The notes under the pieces: generated by a model
Seen by the model: only the letters and a program-made list of their open reading frames with translations
Database searches by the model: none
Told to the model about the DNA's origin: nothing
Shown: piece after piece, positions 37,501 to 51,300 of the stretch
How positions within the stretch are numbered: position 1 is the stretch's first letter
Layout: every line of letters begins with the position of its first letter
Source: Pipra filicauda
Taxonomy: Eukaryota; Chordata; Aves; Passeriformes; Pipridae
Assembly: GCF_003945595.2 (NCBI RefSeq)
Contig: NW_024104318.1
Span: forward strand, 496,001-560,000
Direction: 5' to 3'
Length of the DNA: 64,000 bases
Program-made: the position numbers and the translations under genes

Positions 37501-40500
37501 AAGTTACTCATGGTTTTAAAGCTCTATAAAGCAATAGTGTCTCTTGCACTAACACGTAATACTCTAATTTTCTTTTTCTTTTGCCTAAGAGGTTGATACA
37601 TACCCCATAATAAAAAATATTTATTTTGAGCTGATTGCTCTTAGAAATAACTGTAATAAAAATTAAATTAAAATAATTTTTTCATGCTCCCATTTGGAAA
37701 TTAGGAGGGTAATCAGAACATGTTATTTCTATGGCTGCAGTTGCTTTAATAAAGCTGTATATAAACTTTTGTCTTTATTGGCTGTCCATGCGATTTTTTG
37801 TCTTTGGATTTATGTTCTTTGAAGTGAGAAATAGTAATGATTTAAAATGAATAGATCTTAATCTATTGGCTCCTATGCCAACTGTGTACAAAAATAAAAT
37901 GTATCCTTACAACTAAATGTACAGAAACTGTGTTTAGAAACTTTCCTGTCTTATTAAAGAGTCGTTGAATGAGAGAATGTATAGTCATGACTTGTAGAAG
38001 TGAAAAATAGTTCAACCCCTAGGGTGAAATGTTTGCTTGTTTTTTTTTTTTAAACAAAAAAGCAAACCAAGAATTTCATAAGCATGTCTGTTTGATTTTT
38101 ACACACAAAGAAATAGAATATTCAGTTTTGAAATAGCTAACGTTTCTGCCTGCAACAGCTTAAGGGTACTGCAGAAGGGACTCCAGACTTGCATCAGGTG
38201 CAGTAAAAGAGTAAACCTGCTGAGTTACTAATTGTTAAAATCCGTCATTAGTGATCTACCAGGGCGTTGCTGAGTCTGGCTGAGAGGAGGGTCAATGACA
38301 TAGTGAGTTGATATGAGGAGTGTGGGTGTGTGTGTTGGAGGTGACTGGGTGATGGATAGTGCTCCACACTGTCATCCAGCATTTAACTGTGCTGCTCCTG
38401 TGTGCTCTTGAGTATATGGGAATAGAAATTTGATTTAGAGCATCTGGTTGCATGATTATTTCTGTGAAGGTGTCTAAGCCACATTTTGCAGTGTTTGCAT
38501 CTACTTTATGAGTTGGTATAAAGTGCAGGTGATGTAAATCATACCTGATTTGACCTAATGCCTGTTGAACCTAAGTGATGTCACTTGAAACTTTTTTAAA
38601 CACGAATTTAATGCATTAGAGCAACTTAAATGTTTTGAGGCAGTGCAGTATTTTTATTTAGTCTTCTAAGACTGGGCTTACTATCCTGAGGTGACGGTTT
38701 GACAGTGCTAATAAATCCAAAGTTTAAAGTCTCCAAAGAGACTTGCTGTGAGGTACCTGAGCTGCATTGACTGGCAGGTAGTTGTAGCTCCAGATCCTAA
38801 CCCATTCTATGTGTTTTAAGGCCTTTTTACTGAGCAAAAAGGATTTCCTAGGTAAAAGTTGAATGCAGAAAAGTTTTAAAGGAGAGATTGTTTCATTATT
38901 TGCATGCTAAATATTAATTTCGTTATGTCCTTTGGTGGATATGGCTTTGTTGATTTTAGCATTTAGCTGGATGACTTTTGAAAGTAAACTCTAGCTTTCC
39001 CAGCATCGTTAGGTGGATTCCTTTCAGGTGAAACTATGTAGGAAGATGAGCTCCAGGAGCACACCTGACCTGCTCCACCTATTCATGGGCCTTCAGTCCC
39101 CACAGCTGGGCTGGATTAGTGAGGGTATAAATGCTGAAGTGCAGCAACTGTAGAACTTTTTTTTCTCTTATTGTGTTTTGCTCCTTATCAAGGTAAAGTT
39201 AGCTGTGTTTTTAGGGAAAAGCCCAGATGAGCTTTTTGGTAAGCTTCTGGGTTTACTGTTCTTTTTTTAATCAGTGTACAGTGTCTGTACAGCTGCTCAC
39301 AACTGGTCTCTCAGAGAGCTCTTTCTTTTATTATGCTGGAACTATCACTTCAGCATTATGTTTATGCTTGTGGACTTTCTGTTGGTGGTCCAGCTGTGCT
39401 GGCCATGGAAAGTTCCTTGGGCAGGCTGGCTGCTGAGGATGGGATGGCAAAGACGATGGTAAGGCTGAGGCACTGGATGACATCTTAATCCCTTAAACTG
39501 TCACAGGTGTTGGGCTGTGTCAGAAATATTGATTAATTTCAGTATAACTATTCCAAAATGACCTCTTTTTTTTTTTTTATTTTATTGATCTTCTGGGAAC
39601 TTTGGCAAGTGTATGAAATCAAAATGGATAAAGGTATTATAACTTGTCCTGGCTGAGGGGAAAGAAAATGGGTTTGTGAGAGGTTTTTTAAAGAAGCTGC
39701 CTGTTTGATCTAATCTGAGATAATAGATGATAGAGCTTGGTGCCCAGACTGCTTATCCTGTGGCTGAGAACTTGAGTTTTATTTCCAAAACATTTATTAG
39801 AAGTGGAGAGAAAGGTAACAGTAGCTTAAATTAAGGGTAAAAGTTCTATAAAAGCTTCTGGCAATATAAACAGGCTTCCTGAGGTTGTGTCTCATGTGTA
39901 TTTGTGTTCTCCTAGCTCAGTGAAAAATGTTCATGAACAAAAAGCAGAGGAATTGTTTTAAGTGCAGATTGTTTTTAAAACTGTATTTCTCAGCTTGAAT
40001 TGTCTTCTCCTTGGGACAAATAGTTTTGGTCCTGGGAATGGTTTGCTTTCAGCAGTGAGTACAAGAGTGTAGTTTTTGTTGATTTGTAAAATAATCTTTG
40101 GATTTTAAATGGTATGTAAAAGTAGGGTATTGTATAACTCCTATAGGAAATACATAATGCCCATGACTTAAAATGGATGGCCTTAATGGTTATAGGGGAA
40201 TGAGAAGGTGCTCTGAGAGCTGATAGAAATGACACTTCACCTAATCTCAGAACAAAGTATGTGTCTCAGGACCATAGCAGTGTTTTGACAATTAATATCA
40301 CTGAAAGTAGGGGATTCTTCACCTCATATTATATTGATGTTGATTCCTGGATGTCTGGTTTTACACTGTCAGCTTATTTGGGTTTGTTTGGGCTGCTTTC
40401 TAGTAATTTATAAGACCATCAAGTCAAAGTATTAGATCACTGTTTCCTTAAACAAACCCAAACCCTTAAAAATCAATTATTTTAAATATAAAAAGTAGTT

Positions 40501-43500
40501 TAATTCATTGCAGGTCTGGTTGCAAATGCTACATTTATGTAAAGTATTTAAAAAATAATCATGGTCTACAGAATTTAATTATGGGTTGTTTCTCTTTGTC
40601 TTCTGGCCTCAGGCTTTTGATTAGCTTACATAATCTTGAGTTAATGCTAAGTGTCTCACCAGATTTCTGAAGGTGAAAACCTGAGATTCTTTTTCAGTTG
40701 TGTGACACTTGGGGCTAAAACTTTGTGGAAATGTTTCAATATCAGGAGGAATGCAGTGTACCAGTTATGGAAACAGACCGTTGAGAATTGGCATCACTTA
40801 TAAGTGATGTAGGCTGGTTTGTGTTTTGTGTTGATATATTTGAATTAAAATTAGTTCCTGTACTGTGTTTCAGTGCTTCTGGATCATTTAAGTTCCATTT
40901 ACAGGGCTGAAAGGTCTGTGGTTTTTGTAACGTTATCTGCAAGTGGGAAAATTCATTACTAGAGCTCTAGGATATTGCTTTAAAATGTTCCATTCTATAT
41001 AAGGAGCATTGTTTATTCAAAATTGGACTTAGCATCTTAAAAGATCCATTTGAACTATTTTTCTACTGTAGTATTCTGAGGCCACATGACTTTACTGGCT
41101 CAGTTATGCTAGATCCTATTACCAGCTTTGACAAAGGGGTGATCCACTGCCTCATGCATCTTATGATGTGAAAGCAGACAATAAGGAGAAAGCCAGGAGA
41201 GGAGGACTGTCAAAGAACTGATTTGCCCCAATCCATATAAAGCAACTCAGTGATCAAGATAAGCAGATGATTTAATTAATGTGCATCCACTCACCCAATT
41301 TTTTTAAATTAATGATGGGAATACATTTTGTGAGTCCTTTAGAGCAGTTACTGTTTTTCAAGAGCTACGAGTGGTTACAACTTGCTGTGCCATGCAAAGT
41401 TCTCATGAAGATTTATTTTTTACGTAAGCAGAGACTAAGAGGAATAATAAAAATATTTTAGGTGGGATGAAATTTTAGCTTTAGTGTGTTGAGGAATTTT
41501 TAAGAAGAGAAAAATAACATTGTGGAGGGAATGAAGGCTGATGACAAGAAGGAGGGAATCTGTCTAGTTCAATATGCAGTGTATGGTATTCACTTTATAT
41601 GCAGACACTTGGAATATGCTTGCTTAATTGCCATTGAAAAAACCCAGAACAACAGCAAAAAAAAACCGCCCACAGTTTTTGAGTTCTCATATCCACAACT
41701 GGATTTAAAGAATAATGTTACTTTTAGGATCTAGGAAGGTTCCCAGTTAAACATATGCTTGTTGATTTTACTATTTTTAGCTTCTTTGAACAGCACGTGT
41801 TCTCCTGAGATATTTATTTGTGAATGTTTTATTCTGTTCTTAAAAGGAAAATCTCTCTGTGTCTAGACTCTTTTTCTGTTTCCAAGAAAGGCAAGAACCA
41901 GGGCTCTTGTCTGTGCTTTACTTCTTCGAAATCCTAGGAGACGGGGTAAATTAATTAAATCTAAAATGGATCCATCTGGTAGTGCTAGCAATGCCAGGGG
42001 AGAACAGGTGAAAGAATCTGAGCCAGAGTAAACATATAGTGCATCATATAACATGTAAAGTTCTCTGTGACACATCACTATCAGAAGACTAATCTTGGTG
42101 TTAGGCTATTTACTTTTTGTGTAGTCTTGTTTTTAAGAGGGTTAAGGGGGTAGTTTGAAATGCTTGCTTCTGTTGCATTGCTAAAAAGCTAAATATTTTT
42201 CTTCATTATTAATAAAACACAAATGCATTTAATCCATCCTGTGAGAAATATACTATTCCCTATATGGATCTGTTTGAAAATAAATGGCTTGAAATTCTTT
42301 GAAACAAATGAAATAAAGTTACAGTTTCAGAAAAAATGTATACCTGTTTAAAATTTAGAAAGCTGTTATGCAAAATAAAAATTGTGAAAGGTATGGTGCC
42401 AACTTAATTTTGCCTCCAAATTTGTTTGTGTAAGAAGAATACAAAATCTCTATGCAGACTTTTTTGTTGCCAAAATTACCTTGTTTAAGTTCTCAGCAAT
42501 ACTTGCAATGTAGTGATTGCATCACTGGGATTAGGAATGTAAAAATGACTGTTAAAATTGAATTGTATTACCTGATTTGGGAGGCATGAAAAGGTAAACA
42601 GTATAAATGCAGTGAAGAAGTGAATTAGATTAGAAAAGAAGCGGCAATGAAGAGATTAACGGACGGTGTCTGTTCCCAGCACGGGGTTTGCAGTTTGGCA
42701 GGGCTCCTTAGCACACAGTCTAATTTTATTATGGCACCAGTTAGACATGATTTCTGTGTCATTGCCTATGTTATGGGGCACGTGTCTGAGGGAAGACTGC
42801 TAATGTGCAGTCTCTGAGGAAATGTACTTCATCAGGGCAGGTGCCTGGGCCTTTTGGCATGACTTTAAAACAAGTGGAGAAAGTAGGCCATAGAGCTTTT
42901 TGTGAACTTAGGAGCTTAGTAGCTAGATCTTTATCCAGCTTAAAAAAAATAAATCCATCTTATTACCTACCTTTAAGTCAAATTCCATCCTCATCTATAA
43001 ATTCTTTTTAAGCATCCTCTGTTCTTTTATTTCATGCTGTTTAGGTTTCACCTTTTTTTTTTTAAGTTTAAAAATCCCAACAAACCTCAATGAGAATATT
43101 TCTCATGAAGGTTGGAAGAGCGTGTCTCATTTGTCTCACTTGAATTTGCAACTCAAGTGAAAGATTCTAGGTAGTTTGCAATATTACATAAATGTTGGTT
43201 GTCTTTTCATAGTGGAGAGGATTGAATTCCATTTTTGATGAATAATTTTCAGAAAAATATACTTTTGCCAAAATTGATGTGCTTGCAAAACACTGTTTAA
43301 TGCTTTCAGTAACTAGGGGAAGGGGAAAGATGATACTGAAAGTCTTCTTTTTTTTTTTTTCCAGGAAATAAATTTTTTAGTTTTTAGTGTTATATTTTAT
43401 TTCATATTGTAAGGTCAAAACCAAAGGGAGTTAATAGCTTGATTCACACTTGTCCTTCAGGAATCTTATTTTGACAAGTGTTTATAGTTTTTGGGAGTTG

Positions 43501-46012
43501 TTTCCATATTAGAAGTTAATTTGTTAATCTTAAAATTCTATGCAATACATCAATGCTGCTCTCTGCTGAGCTGTAGTCTCAGAATGTTTCCATTCCTAGG
43601 TTATGGCTATATAAATATTTGTGTAAAATTTTAGGAACAATTACACCAAAGTTAGATGTTTTTACCATGTGATGTTCTATTAGAGTGTATTATGTGAATT
43701 TTATTGCCTTTAATAGATTGTGGAAAGCATGCAAGATTAGGTGATTAGATATGTCTCTCATTTGTAAATATGTGGTAAATTCTACAAACCCCCTGAAATC
43801 AGTTGATTACATGACAATAGAAGGGATGTAGCAGCTAAGTGACTGTAAAAACTGTGGTCAGATGTTTAATATGTTGCATTGGTTTTAGTAATTCTTTTGT
43901 CTTCAGATAGTTGTAGTTTTGTTAAGAATTTAATGTGATTTATTTGTGGAAATAGCTATTATAGCAGACTCGGAAACAGGCTTGGTTACTGAATGATGAG
44001 CCCTTGAGCAATTTAACACAGCTTTTCAGCATTGGAATGAAAGAAAAAAGTGGCAAGATGAGAGCAGTACAGATCACAACTGGTCTGTGAGAAGACAGTG
44101 AAAAGGAAATGTTTAATATTACATAATATTTTTTTAAAGTGCTTGGTGCAGTAATGCCTTTCTAGGCCATTCCTACACTGTTTTTTATCAGTGTGCCTGT
44201 TGTGTTACAGAGTTCACGTAATTCTTCAGTGCAACATTTTTGGACTTAGCTTTTTACTGCTATTTTCTTTTATCTTGTCTGAAATCTGTGCTCTCAATAC
44301 AGATTTGGTATACACGGCAATAAATTTACATATGGACTATCATTCCATGTTTGAAAATTATTTTTTTTTTCTTCTGAAGTAAACATTAGAATGTGGAGAT
44401 CTGTTGCTATATTGACTGTAATTCATAGTTCATTGTTAGTGGCAAAATTTAAAACTGATTACCAGGAGGCAGAGAAGGTTTGGTGCTGTTTTTGTGTGTT
44501 TACATGAGAAATAGATTGGTGATATCTCAGGCTATTCTGCTCTGCAAAGAGAGAGGTATGGAATAGCTTTTGCAATATGGCAGACGAATGTTTGATGTTA
44601 CTACTCCTCCACAGTGTTGGTCAATTGAGTTGGAAAACACTAAATCACAATATAAATTGCCAGTCTTATTTTGAAGATATATGCCCCCAGGTTTTTGTTT
44701 GTTGTTTGTTTTTTTTTTCTGCACAAGAAAATTAAATGTCTTGCTTTCTTCCCCTATTGCCTTCCTTATAAGCCTGATGAGTACTTCACACAGCTGAGTC
44801 TGAGCCAAACCAGAATTAGATTTAGACCAAGAAGGCGGCTTATAGGTAGGAACTGGTTGATCAGTGTAACAGAGATAAGCAGTGCCCTGTGGCTTAAAGG
44901 AGCTCTGGCTTCTAAGAGTGCCAATGTGTCTGCAATCTGACTTCAGCTGGAGCTGCAAGTGTTCAGTTTTAGTGAGAAATTACACTTATTGTTACTCTCA
45001 ACTGTTTTTTAATTTATCCAGATGGCTTTTTTAGATTACCTGGGTGCTGTAACAATGTAACTATTATACTGTTTGAAAGAAATTCTGTTACTATAGAACT
45101 TCAGAAGTAAACATTCATTGTGTAAGTAGTTAATATAGAGCTCACTGACTGCATAATGTCTAAACCAGAAGTTTTCTACTTTATATTTTCCTAGTACAAA
45201 ATTGAGGCTAAGCAAATTCCTATAGGCAGTGCTATTGAAAAACTTAACTTTTGGTATGAGGTTTTTGGAGTGCCTTTTATTCTTGAATACCTTTTGAGAT
45301 TTTAACCCGAAGAGCCTAGTTGTCCAGGCATGGCATTTATACAAATGTGCAGTCAAAACCATTCAGAGAACTTCATTAGCACAGGTTTAGTATTTCTTTT
45401 TAATTTGCTTTTATTCTTAATCTAAATTACACTACAGTGATATATTGCATTGAGATGCCATATAAAAAGCTTTGCTGTATTGCTTTTGTTCACCACTTCA
45501 TATCAGTTTTATTTTTTCCGTTTTAGCAGCTAAGTGCTTCTTTCCTTGAGTACTTTGCACATGGAATACTTAGACCATCTAAGACTTAAAATTCCCACTA
45601 TTTGTGCAGCCAAACATCAATTTGGTTACCCACCTTTTTCCTCTCTTCACCCAGGGCTCTATTCCTTTTGCAAAGAGAAGCCATTCTGTGCGTTTGTACA
45701 AATACCTTCTTTTAGTGTCTTGCCTCTGTATTATTTTGAATTAATGTCACACACACCTGGTGCACTCTCAGAGTAATACATTGATGTGCTACTTTAGTGC
45801 CTGTACAGATTTGTATACAAGTCCCTCTGGTATCTAATGGTGTCAGGACCCTGGAGGTAAATGATAAATTCTAGGTAACACATGTATCGTATTGGAAAAA
45901 AGTGATATGTGCCTGCAGGACTGCAGGGTGTGGTTATGGATGTGCAGCTTCCTTGGAAGCCTGTATTACTTTGTCTAAAGAATTGTAGTGCTTTTAATTT
46001 TTTTATTTCTTC
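34531..46012 (+). other. KCNMA1: KCNMA1 intron 1, middle segment
   Basis: AT-rich intronic sequence with scattered T runs, some followed by AG (for example the T run ending CCAGG near 43364). These resemble splice acceptors, but no following open, donor-bounded exon with channel homology is visible. ORFs at 44527-44958 (minus, 143 codons) and 44671-44940 (plus) overlap and are unrecognised. Confidence 0.7.
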
Positions 46013-46070
46013 AATATTTTCATTAAAGGAGTTTGTCTTAAAAGATGAGGAACAGAGGGTGGGGGGGAAG
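46013..46070 (+). repeat. Unidentified dispersed repeat, copy 1
   Basis: Shares a 31-base identical core (46021-46051) with the copy at 48259-48313. Homology extends a few bases to the left (AATATT) and through a G-rich tail ending GGGAAG to the right. The flanks beyond do not match. It does not resemble CR1 or the SINE in this window. It may be a fragment of an ancient transposon or an intronic segment duplication. Confidence 0.8.
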
Positions 46071-47042
46071 TAGAGGTCTTCCTGACATTTTGGTACGAAG
46101 TTTTATTATCATGCAGACATTTAAAATAAGTCTCAGTATTACAACAATTTCTCCAACAGCCCTTGAGTTGAATTTCAGTTCTGTGTAGGTTTTGGTAGAA
46201 GAGTCCTGCAGAGGCTTCTGATATTGGGCTCACTGACTGTAGGTCTTCCCTAGGAATTGGAAATGAAGGAGTTTAATAGAGGTATCTTCCTCTTTGCTGA
46301 AAAGAAATAATATTCTGTAGGTTCAGAAGTGTTCTCACATTTTTTTAAAATGCATCTAGCAAGTATTCTCAGTCAAATCAAATCTGAACTTCTACTTAAG
46401 TAATTTTTATCTGATCAGGACTGAAGCACTTGTTCCATGATGTTCTGAGAACTCTCGGTTCATGTTGAAGGCACTGTTAGCTGAGGTTCTTAAAACAGTA
46501 TGAAATTCTTAACTGTGTAATTTATTACTGTTAGAGATACAAATGGGTCAGTGCCAAAGCCTGAAAACAAAATACAGGCATTTAGAATCCAGTCCAAGAA
46601 TTCAACGTAAACTCAGCAAATCTTTGGCCAGAGCTGGTGGCTTTCCAGCACTCCAGGTCTGAAGCCATTCATTGTCATTGGTGACATTTCATCATTTGAC
46701 AGTGTTAGCTGTTTAGTTATGTAAGTATTGGAAGTCTCCTGATAACAGTTGTAAGGAGGTTAATGAGTTTAAAAACCAAAGAATGCCAGGGATTTTTTGA
46801 CCTCTGAGTAGACTGTTTCCAGAGATGAAATCTTCTCTTTGTTTTAAAGAGAATCTTGGACTAACAGAAGTTTTCCACAGAGATTAATAATTAATGAAGG
46901 AAAAAAACCAACCTGAAACAATTCACTAACAAAAGTACTTCTATGCCTTACAGGGGCTGGCATTCTTTAGTACCAGAAATACTGTTTTGTTTTTAGCTAC
47001 ATACAGATCCTGGGGGGTAATGGAGAATTATATGGTGCTGGA

Positions 47043-47062
47043 ATATATATATATATATATAT
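47043..47062. repeat. (AT)10 microsatellite
   Basis: Ten AT units followed by TTAGATTC. A second AT array lies 124 bases downstream. Confidence 0.95.
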
Positions 47063-47185
47063 TTAGATTCATAATGAGCTCTGATAATGTCCTAGGTTTA
47101 TATATTTTCCTTTAAAGAGCATTCTTATTGAAGCAAGAAAATGTGCCCCATAAACTTAGGAATGATATCTCCGATTTTGAGTAGC

Positions 47186-47206
47186 TATATATATATATAT
47201 ATATAT
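47186..47206. repeat. (TA)10 microsatellite
   Basis: About ten TA units followed by TTTAGTTTG. The similarity of its right edge to that of the array at 47043 (both run into TTTAG) suggests a shared origin or recurrent expansion. Confidence 0.95.
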
Positions 47207-48258
47207 TTAGTTTGAGGGAATCCCTGCTAATGAGTGTCAAACAGTACATGCTTAATTTGGTATTCTGGGGTCACTGTAAAATATATATCTAAAACATCCA
47301 CATGTAATGCATTGGCAGTTGCTAAAATTTCAATATGTTCTATAGTAATAGGAAGTTAGAGCTGAGCAACAATATATCTCAGGAAAAATGTGTATGGGTG
47401 TGAAAAACATCAGTCATCAGTTAAGTGGAGCATAGCAGTTGTGTATGAGCACATGGAAGTGCTCCAGGAAAGAAAGAGGAGCATGAGATATTATACTTAA
47501 CACAGATTTGACTTTAGGTACTCAAAGGTGTTTACCCACAATGAAATTTGGCAAGAAGCTCAAAATTAAAGTAATCTCAAACATAAATGCTCATTCGTAA
47601 TTACTGAGAGTTGTGAATGAACCTAAAATAAGCCAGTTCTGCATTTCATTGGAAAGTCGAGTTTTGGAGAGCATGAAGATGAAAAAAGACCACATAAGAG
47701 CCTACAAAACATTCTTCACTTCTCCACCTCTATCTATTTCTCATCTTCTTTGTATCCCATAAATTCTGCCCCTTCAGCTTCTATTCTTCCTTGTCTGTAT
47801 TGCACAAGTAAGATCACATTTCTTTACTCTTGTGTCTGCTCTTCTGAAATGAGTGTATTGCATAACTTTGTTCAGGAGAGGGAATGACAAAAACCTGCCG
47901 GCAAAAAAACTGAGATCCAGGGATTACACTTTAGCAGCAGGCAAAGATGTGCATATCCTACATCCCACAAAATGGAGGGATGTAGCAGTTGTGTGGAAGG
48001 ATGGAGAATGCTCTAGCCTTGGAAAGGGAAAGCAGAGTCCTGAATGGGCACAAGCAATAGCTTGAAAATACTCTTCAGGCTTCAGTAAACCCAACAACAT
48101 CAGAAATAATGTTAGTCACAGGCCTGATTTATGGAAGGATAAATTGCAATATACGGAGAAATTTGACAGCTTTTGTTTTTGCTGCCTGCACAAGGAAGAG
48201 ATTGAAACTTCAGTAGAAAAGGAGTGAAGAATATCAGCCGTGAACCTTCATTTAGTGG

Positions 48259-48313
48259 AATATTCTCATTAAAGGAGTTTGTCTTAAAAGATGAGGAGCG
48301 GGGGGGGGGGAAG
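48259..48313 (+). repeat. Unidentified dispersed repeat, copy 2
   Basis: The partner of the repeat at 46013-46070, in the same orientation about 2.25 kb downstream. The 31-base core (48267-48297) is identical. The right side is expanded into a run of eleven Gs (48300-48310) before AAG. The near-identity suggests either recent duplication or gene conversion, or purifying constraint. Confidence 0.8.
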
Positions 48314-51300
48314 CCAGTAGGTACCACGTTGTTCAGGATGATTAATTGCAGTAAAGAGGGTGGGAGACTTGGATGGAAGTTGGACTTGGAAGCTTGTTGC
48401 TAGAAAAACAACCCTTTTTTTGAATTTGCTTGGTCGGTGTCCAGTGCCCTCTTTTTATCCAGTGTAAATAGGAAAAGACTGTGGTACATCACTATTAGTT
48501 TTGGTTTATGATCCAAATACTTCTTTTTATGACTTGAGTGGGAATTTTGCATTCTAATCAAACTCAAAATACTTTTCTCTGGTGTTAGAAAAACAGTTCC
48601 TTAAATAGATTGCCATTTATATTCCTTTAGAGCATTCAAAGGCTAGTGGACTGCTGTGAAAGTTCCCCTTTTTAAGATGGGTCTAGGATACTAAAGGAAA
48701 CAAATATTTGTAGTAAAATGAGGATAATTCAAAGTCCACCACAGGAACCAGAAGTTTACTTGGTAAAAATGGAAACCGACATTATGTAATTATTGTGTGT
48801 CTCTTGGAAACACAGCTTTTAAAATGACTTAGAACTTCTGAAAGGGCAGCAGTACAAGAAGGATATTTTTTTAGTTTGTGTTTGATGAAGGGGCTTCCTA
48901 AATACAAATGTCCTATGTAAATTCCAAGATGAACAAAATTTTTTGGATTTATTCAAGCTTTAGGAAAGAAGGTAAGAATATAGTATGTCACGGAAAGAAG
49001 AGAAACCTGTATGATGCCAGAGTACCTTGATGCTCCTAGTTGCAGCTGTCTTAGCTTTACTAGATGGTTGGAGTTTTAATAGAAGCAGATAAACTTGGCA
49101 CAGCTGCCATCCCACACTATAATACAAGCATCAGAGTATCTTCTTTCCTCTGTTCATCATAAATGTCGATGCCTTACTTGCTGTTACCTCAAGGTAAGGT
49201 AATTGGGAAGTCTGGTATGCCTTTTGATTTAAATATCACATTTTCTGGCAACTGCTAAGTTGGAGAGCTACCTAACTTAAAGACTCTTCCATGTGAGGTT
49301 TCCATCTATTTCAGTGATTAACCACCAGTATCACTTAGAAAAATAAAGACAGAGTGAATGAAAATTTAAGCTGTGACCCTTACTTAGGCACAGGCTTTAA
49401 GGCTTTAAAGCGTGTGATCTAAGAATTGAAAGGTAGATGACATATTTAAAAAATAAAATTATGGTGCCATGAAAAAAAGTAAAAATGAATGGCAGTTACA
49501 AAACCTGTGTTGTAGACTTACTGTGTGGAAATTCTTGGGTCATGGTGGGGAGGAGGCACTGCAGCTGTAGAGGTATGTAAAATACGCAGATGAGATTTAC
49601 ACCTGAATCATCTTGAGCACTTTTCTGAGTGAATCACAGATGACAGAAGCACTCCAAAGTCCACTTAAGGCTCTGAGCATGGAAACTGAAGTTTTAACTG
49701 AAGATCTGCAAGTATCTGAAGCCTCTAGAAATTGGTCTATTCATCACACCTATGCACCCAAAACCTGACTAATATAACTCCTCCCCCATTTCTCATAGTA
49801 GTACTTTGTGTGTGGTGGCATCTGCTGTTCTGTGGAGACCAAAAGCTAAAATATTGCCACCTCTAATATCTGTAACCCCATAAAACACCATTGTTGCATG
49901 TATGAAAGAATATGAAAATGGGCGCTCCCATTGAGATCCTTCACAGCACAGTGTGCCTTAATGGATGGATAGTTATAGCTTTCAGCTCTATATTTACTTT
50001 TAGTGGGATAGTAAAATGTCATATTATTATTTCTTTTATTATTAATATGTGAGTTTTTAAATTTATTTTAAATTTAAATTTATGGTTATGTTAAACTAAT
50101 AGCTCATTTGTTGAGACATGAAAAAAATCATACCTAGTGTGAGGCATGGACTAGGTTGTGGTGTAGCTCAAACTGTCTCTTCTCAGAAACTTCAAATGGG
50201 CTTTTCTGCATTCAGTCAGGCTGATATCAGGATGATAGTGCAGTGGGAAGCTGAAGTTGCTAAAGTGAGGAGAAAACGCAGTCTTAGAAGAGGTTGTAGT
50301 GTGAAGTAGCTGAAAATCATCAGATGGAGAACTTGAGACATTTGGACAATTTTTTTCCCTCTTCTAACTTAATGAGAGGACAAGGGGTTCATTGAAATTA
50401 AAGTGAAGCTCTGAGACCACACACAGTTATCTTAAGAAAAGAAGAAATCTGAGATCTGAGTGCCTGGACTGGTCTTTAATTTGTTCAAAACACAAGTACC
50501 TCAAGTATGGATCTGGTTCAGGATGGTTTTTTGACCACAGTCTACTAGTGGCCAACATTCATTGCTGCAGGAAATTTCCATTCCTGCAGGACTACTTTAA
50601 CAATAAAAAGCCTAAAGGTACAGGTAGGTGTTTGTTGTTTTTCACCCTCTCTGTGGATGCAGCTCAGCAGAGGGTTCTGCTGTCCACTGTCGTGGTCCCA
50701 CGTGGTCTGGCACGAATGAAAGGAAAACAAGTTCGACCTGTACCTGGGAAAGTGCAGTCTCAGTGTTAAAGACTTTTCAGAATGTAGGTGCAGCTCTAAT
50801 GCAGAAACTCCTGGATTATGTGGTTTATTTTTTAGAAGGCTATTTGGTAAACTAGGCCTTAGCCAAGAAAGTGAATCTCTTTGGGCCCATATTTGATGAT
50901 TAAAGACAAGCATGGACTGTATAGGTTACTGATTACATTTTGAATTTTTTCTGGTTTTGAAATGGAATCCAAGCAATTCTGACACTCTCACTGCCATTAT
51001 GCTTACTTGGTCTCTTCTTAAGTTTTTTTTTAAACTAGTTTTCTAATTTCCTCAGAGTTTTTACTTTCTGAGTGAGGTGCCTTAAAAATTTCTAACAGAA
51101 ACAAAGTTCTACAGAGTATGTTAAATGTTGTCCTTTTGCTCTGATAAACCTGGCTGTGAAGGATATCTTATTTCTGGCTTTCAAGAGACCAAGGTCTGTG
51201 AAGTCTGATCTCTTTGTTCATTTCTGTAGTTTTAATGACATTTTAATTGGGCTTTTTGCCAGCTTTATGTAGGAAGATAACAATTTATGACACATAGTGT

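Noticed and set aside
43341..43414. Possible cryptic exon: T-rich tract with CCAG at 43361-43364 followed by GTAAGG near 43409
   Set aside because: The 44-base segment between is AT-rich, contains stops and has no BK similarity; such pairs occur by chance in long introns.
44527..44958. 143-codon minus-strand ORF with an overlapping plus-strand ORF
   Set aside because: Both frames are open across the same stretch, no domain is recognisable, and part of the length comes from a T run read as Lys/Phe.
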